Below, in pieces: positions 60,201-64,000 of a DNA stretch of 64,000 bases. The translations under genes were made by a program, and so were the position numbers. Below the pieces are notes generated by a model that did no database searches, was not told the DNA's origin, and was given only the letters and a program-made list of their open reading frames with translations. Each line of letters begins with the position of its first letter. Positions within the stretch are counted from its first letter, which is position 1. The DNA is from Siphonodentalium dalli (taxonomy: Eukaryota > Mollusca > Scaphopoda > Gadilida > Siphonodentaliidae): assembly GCA_032622095.1 (NCBI GenBank), contig CP136069.1:187169122-187233121 (forward strand), read 5' to 3'.

Positions 60201-60480
60201 CGGACATATTCATTCATCTTAAACTTTATAATTTCAAAATCAAATTCATACATGTCTCTTCAGAAGTTCTCACCTTTTGTTGACCATGTCGTTACATGGC
60301 AATTGGTGAGTGACTTCGGAACTAATATGACAGTGGTATCTTGATTCCAATAATTTCGCGCCCATGGATATATTCATCTTAAACCGTATAATTTTACAAC
60401 TTCATATTTCTACGGAAGTTCTCAACTGTTGTTGACCATGTCGTTACATGGCAATTGGGGAGTGACTTCCGTACCTGCAT
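60195..60480 (+). repeat. tandem duplication after the Penelope-like element
   Basis: GTTGACCATGTCGTTACATG then GCAATTGG(T/G)GAGTGACTTC occurs at about 60279 and 60434, preceded in both by ATTCATCTTAAAC and AAGTTCTCA. The unit is about 155-175 bp and probably belongs to the element's 3' end. Confidence 0.75.
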
Positions 60481-60489
60481 ATTTGTATA

Positions 60490-61018
60490 TAACACATGTG
60501 GTCAGTGTGGTCTTGTCAAGCTAAACCACCACATAGAAACACTAGTGGGTCGGCTGGCATTCGGGTTCCGTTACTATATTTATTCCAACATGTTCACACG
60601 AATTGTATTACCAAGCTGAAGTTCATGTCATTATCTAAATAAAATAATACTGGAGACCTCATGTATTTTCCACTGTGGCAACACGCGACCGACGGATGTC
60701 TTGATTACTTCTAGCTTATTGTTTTGTTTATCATTATCATGGGAACCTCATCAAATTGCGCTTATTTAAGATATCACATAAATTTCCAGTGGATAAAAAA
60801 AAAATTCACTGAACGAAAATATCACAAAAATGATCAATAATTTCATAAAATCTTGTTATGAAGCAACATAATTATTGCGCAAATACACGTGCTTCTTATA
60901 GAATGTCGCCATTAAAGATGGCAAGTGATATTAAGGACAAAAACATTAGATTAAGACGGAATCGCCACCACAAAGCCATCAACTGATTAAACGGTATCAA
61001 ACTGAAATAAAATGACCA
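60490..61018. other. no gene seen
   Basis: Unique-looking AT-rich sequence with no repeat or coding signal recognised. Confidence 0.4.
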
Positions 61019-61019
61019 T

Positions 61020-61139
61020 TAGATAGATAGATAGATAGATTTATTCAGCAAAAGACGCCCCATTATAGGGACAGGTTGCCATGTATAATAATATTAACAG
61101 TGTATCATGTGACATCATACAATATATTGAATAATAGTG

Positions 61140-61204
<65 letters not shown>

Positions 61205-61523
61205 TTAATTGCGTATATTTTTATCTGTATAGTGAGTTATCATACATGATTCAACACACGTAATTTGTCTAGTTTAGCTGTGATCTGGCCTCGAATAATC
61301 GCTTGACTACGTTGCAGATTTGGGAGCATATTTGAGCTGTTCCATTGGCTAATATATGTGTGAGTTGGTCCAATCTACTCATCAATCGAAAATTGATCAA
61401 ATTGTCACCCATAATTTTAATGAGTTCATTCCGTATAGGAAGAAATGTTGGACAATCAATTAGGAAATGCCTCTCATCGTCGATGGCTTCGTCATTACAC
61501 ATAACACGTAATCTTCTGGCTAA
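61020..61523 (-). pseudogene. LINE 3' end: RT C-terminal knuckle, 3' UTR and GATA tail
   Basis: The minus-strand frame from the transposon junction at 61523 reads LARRLRVMCNDEAIDDERHF then LIDCPTFLPIRNEL, a Cys...Cys...H-FL-x-C-P knuckle of a LINE ORF2 C-terminus, stopping at 61269. Beyond it lies a 3' UTR with a TA microsatellite (61141-61201), ending in AATAAA-like sequence and TCTA units (plus-strand GATA at 61021-61040) that look like the LINE tail. The protein continues upstream of the inserted element at 62637. Confidence 0.8.
61141..61201. repeat. TA microsatellite, about 30 units
   Basis: Uninterrupted TA run within the LINE 3' UTR. Confidence 0.97.
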
Positions 61524-62636
61524 GGGTGCATTTACATTGCTATAGAACTGTACACAGATCTACACGCAGACTAGTGTAAACGGGTTGATATAGAAATGCA
61601 CACAGAAAGAAAACGGTATTAGTTCGTTTGAGCGAAAATCGTGTCCGCTATACGTCACGGTCATCGCCGAAGCATTGCGACAGGCAAATCTGTTTTTATT
61701 AATTGTTACTCGGGCTTGGCGAATGTATTTTAGTGTTCGTTGTCATTTCAACCCGTGTATTTCGAATATTGAACACGGACAGGGATGTGGAAACTTTGGT
61801 CATATTTCATTCCTGACACAACATTAGTTGTAATTTCCAAACCAACAATAGGTTGAAAATGATCTTGTAGTTTGATTTTCAAACATTTTATTGGGGGGGG
61901 GTATTGTTTTCGGACCAATATTTGCATAATTTCCTACTTTTTATCACAATTTTGGGCTGGAATGGCCATCAGCTGGAAGTTTTCCAACCTTATCATGGGG
62001 GCGGGTGTCAGGTTGGAAATTTCCAACACTTGGAAAGATTGTGTCCTGGTCCCTCCTCGTGGCCAGTCAAAAACTGCTAGTTAATTTAAGAAAACAATAT
62101 TGTCCTACATTTGGCCAACATTGTCATTAGAATTGTCATCAGTTGGAATTTTTACTACATTTGGTCAAATAAAGGGTGTTGTAGGGTGGATACCCATTCC
62201 ATACAGATCCAAAATGGCCACCGCCCAGATGGTGTCAAACAGGAGACCTATAGATATATAGATGATCACCTGAAATCCTAAATATTGGTGGAATCGCCAT
62301 CTAAAGCTATATGGGTGCTCTCTAGCCTCTCTATTTGTGCACACGGTTGTTTGTTGTGTATTCCTATGCGATTTGCATTCTTTCTTCGAACCATTATCAA
62401 GTGGTATAAGGATACACTTTAAATACATGCGGCACATACCAAATCGCTGTTGTCTGCTGATAGTTGATCCATTTTTATGTCTGGCCTAAACTGAAACGAC
62501 TCGTAGTGAATTGTCAATTGCCAGAGTACTGATCAGCGCGCGTTCACTATTAGTAATCATATTGTGATCACAGTAATGCGCGACACGTGACTTCATACAG
62601 ATCTGTATACAGTTCTATATCAGTGTAAATGCACCC
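61524..62636. mobile_element. Harbinger-type non-autonomous element
   Basis: TIRs GGGTGCATTTACA(T)TG and CA(C)TGTAAATGCACCC continue imperfectly through ATAGAACTGTA-ACAGATCT for about 38 bp. They are flanked by the 3-bp duplication TAA (61521-61523 and 62637-62639). A TWA target and GGG start fit PIF/Harbinger. Removing the element with one TAA rejoins the LINE frame exactly. 1113 bp with no transposase. An unusual poly-G run lies at about 61892. Confidence 0.88.
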
Positions 62637-62725
62637 TAAAGGAATCGGTGGTTGGGCGTGACGACCCTTTTCAATGGCAAGACATGTAAATGCTGAGCGG
62701 TCAGCTAGCGACGCTGTATTTAAGA
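62637..62725 (-). pseudogene. LINE ORF2 segment upstream of the Harbinger-type insertion
   Basis: The minus-strand frame reads LADRSAFTCLAIEKGRHAQP then PIPL at the junction, where the L codon TTA is the duplicated target. S-H-L-x-IE-x-GR...P is the block that normally precedes the CND/Cys knuckle in LINE ORF2 proteins. A stop lies just upstream at about 62722. Confidence 0.75.
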
Positions 62726-62729
62726 GACA

Positions 62730-64000
62730 TTATGTCCAAGCGTGTAATGATACAAGCGCCGTTAGAAACGAACGTCTGAGCACGTCTCTCTGTCAAAGGC
62801 ATAACAATTTAAGGAGGTTCCTCGTATAATTTAATTAAATTAAATGTAATTAGCACGTGATTCACCATGAACTGTCTTTCAGACTCCAAGATGAGTACAC
62901 ACTTTCATCAGTGACTCCAAGCTATTGCAAAGGCCAGATGTGCCGAAACCGGTATCGCTGTATTTATATGCATGTAATAAATATTCAACAATGAACGGAT
63001 ACCTTTCTTGATTTTTAAACAACTAATACGGTTCGCTTATGAATTTTTCCAAATATCGAAATAGGTCGATATATATTTGAACTACCTTTCTACGCAGCCT
63101 GTTGTCGTAAAAACTTAAACACGCTCTATGTACATGGCCTAAACTCTGGTTATTACAACAGCCGTGCGTATATATTGGTCTATTGCAAATGAAAGAAGCC
63201 GTATTGTGTTTGTATTCACGAGAACAGCTGGAACATAACACGAACAAAGCTACTCACGACCTACCAGATGTGTACGCTCTTTATAATATGTTTTCACTGC
63301 GACCCGCGACATCCAACAGCATAACGTGTATATGTTTACTATGGGCATATTTCAGAATCACATAAGTACAATGTGAACCTATTTGAATATTTATGTCAAA
63401 TATAAACCTATTTACAGGAGGATATGTTGTTTTACGAGCATTATGTCACAACTAGAAAGACGCATTGAAGTCACAACAATACAATTTTGAACAAACAAAC
63501 AAACAAAAATCAGTCATTTGCACGGCATGGAACAGAAAGGAGCGTTACGTGTTAGCCTATTCCTGATATAGTAGAAATAAAGAGCGTTTATTTCACTTCC
63601 GTGCGAAATTAGAACAGCTGGAAAATTGCCGAGGTCATGGAAAGTATTGTTCAGAGCATTTGAAGCCGGTATATCGATAGTTCGTGTATTACGCAACCTA
63701 TCTCGTGTCTCCTTCCAATAGACATAATTTTCATTCTCGAATGAGCCATGTCCGTTTAACGTGTTTGTCGACATATTTGGAGCCCCGGACTTAGACCGAG
63801 CAATGTAACAAATTGAACATAATGCCGGGAATCAAACAAAATAAAAGCCAACATAATATAATTGTTATATAAATAAATACATAATGAATAAATCATAATA
63901 AATAAATAAAATATATAAACAAAATTAAAAATTTAATAGCCCGTCAATTTTAGATATGAATGGAACTACGAATCCAATATGCAATAATACATTTTGGTCA
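62730..64000. other. no confident gene
   Basis: The minus-strand frame 63514-63774 (MSTNTLNGHGSFENENYVYW, RDRLRNTRTIDIPASNALNN) has protein-like composition and a real ATG but no recognised domain; it runs into the AATAAAGAGCGTTT motif (63576-63589). The rest is AT-rich, ending in ATAAATAAA-type repeats at 63870-63930. Confidence 0.35.

Overview
This window looks like non-coding, transposon-rich DNA from an animal nucleus, most likely a marine invertebrate (a lophotrochozoan such as a mollusc would fit, but nothing here proves it). It is AT-rich and has long gene-poor stretches. It also has tandem satellites, microsatellites, intron-type splice signals, several non-LTR (LINE) clades, a Penelope-like element with a GIY-YIG domain, and many short DNA transposons with clean terminal inverted repeats (TIRs) and target-site duplications (TSDs). 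I see no bacterial operons, rRNA, tRNA or CRISPR. Almost all long reading frames are mobile-element proteins.

Layout. 0.8-1.1 kb: L1-like reverse-transcriptase (RT) tail. 2.5-4.4 kb: TIR element with a strong internal hairpin. 7.0-9.1 kb: a foldback MITE and a piggyBac-type MITE sharing the same palindromic module. 10.2-22.3 kb: the central structure, a minus-strand LINE (ORF1 with an SGNH-hydrolase tail and an RRM; ORF2 with endonuclease, RT and a Cys-His knuckle). It is flanked by two identical 414-bp direct repeats and holds a 5.0-kb foldback transposon (15.2-20.2 kb) and a hAT-type element (11.3-12.4 kb). 22.9-23.2 kb: a probable first exon of a secreted PAN/apple-like protein. 24.6-26.9 kb: degenerate repeat array ending in CAGA runs. 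27.4-28.6 kb: foldback hAT-type element. 29.5-30.8 kb: second LINE pseudogene. 32.7-33.8 kb: hAT-type element with a broken BED zinc finger. 35.3-37.6 kb: 32-bp satellite. 38.8-43.0 kb: two TIR elements, the larger (3.5 kb) with CAC-starting TIRs and a 5-bp TSD.

The best host gene is at 43.4-45.1 kb on the minus strand: one long exon coding four copies of a roughly 140-residue Cys/Trp/Tyr-rich repeat that I do not recognise, with one in-frame stop in the first copy. Further right: an RT tail (47.7-48.0 kb), a Mutator-like MITE (49.5-50.4 kb), an 87-bp satellite in a 437-bp higher-order repeat (51.5-53.2 kb), a hAT-type MITE (54.5-55.0 kb), a second copy of the foldback MITE (56.2-56.7 kb), a LINE pseudogene (58.1-58.6 kb), the Penelope-like element (59.3-60.2 kb), and a LINE 3' end split by a Harbinger-type element (61.0-62.7 kb).

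The parts do not form a pathway; the window is best read as layered insertions. Several layers can be ordered, because removing the inner element at its TSD restores the reading frame of the outer one (15.2-20.2 kb and 61.5-62.6 kb).
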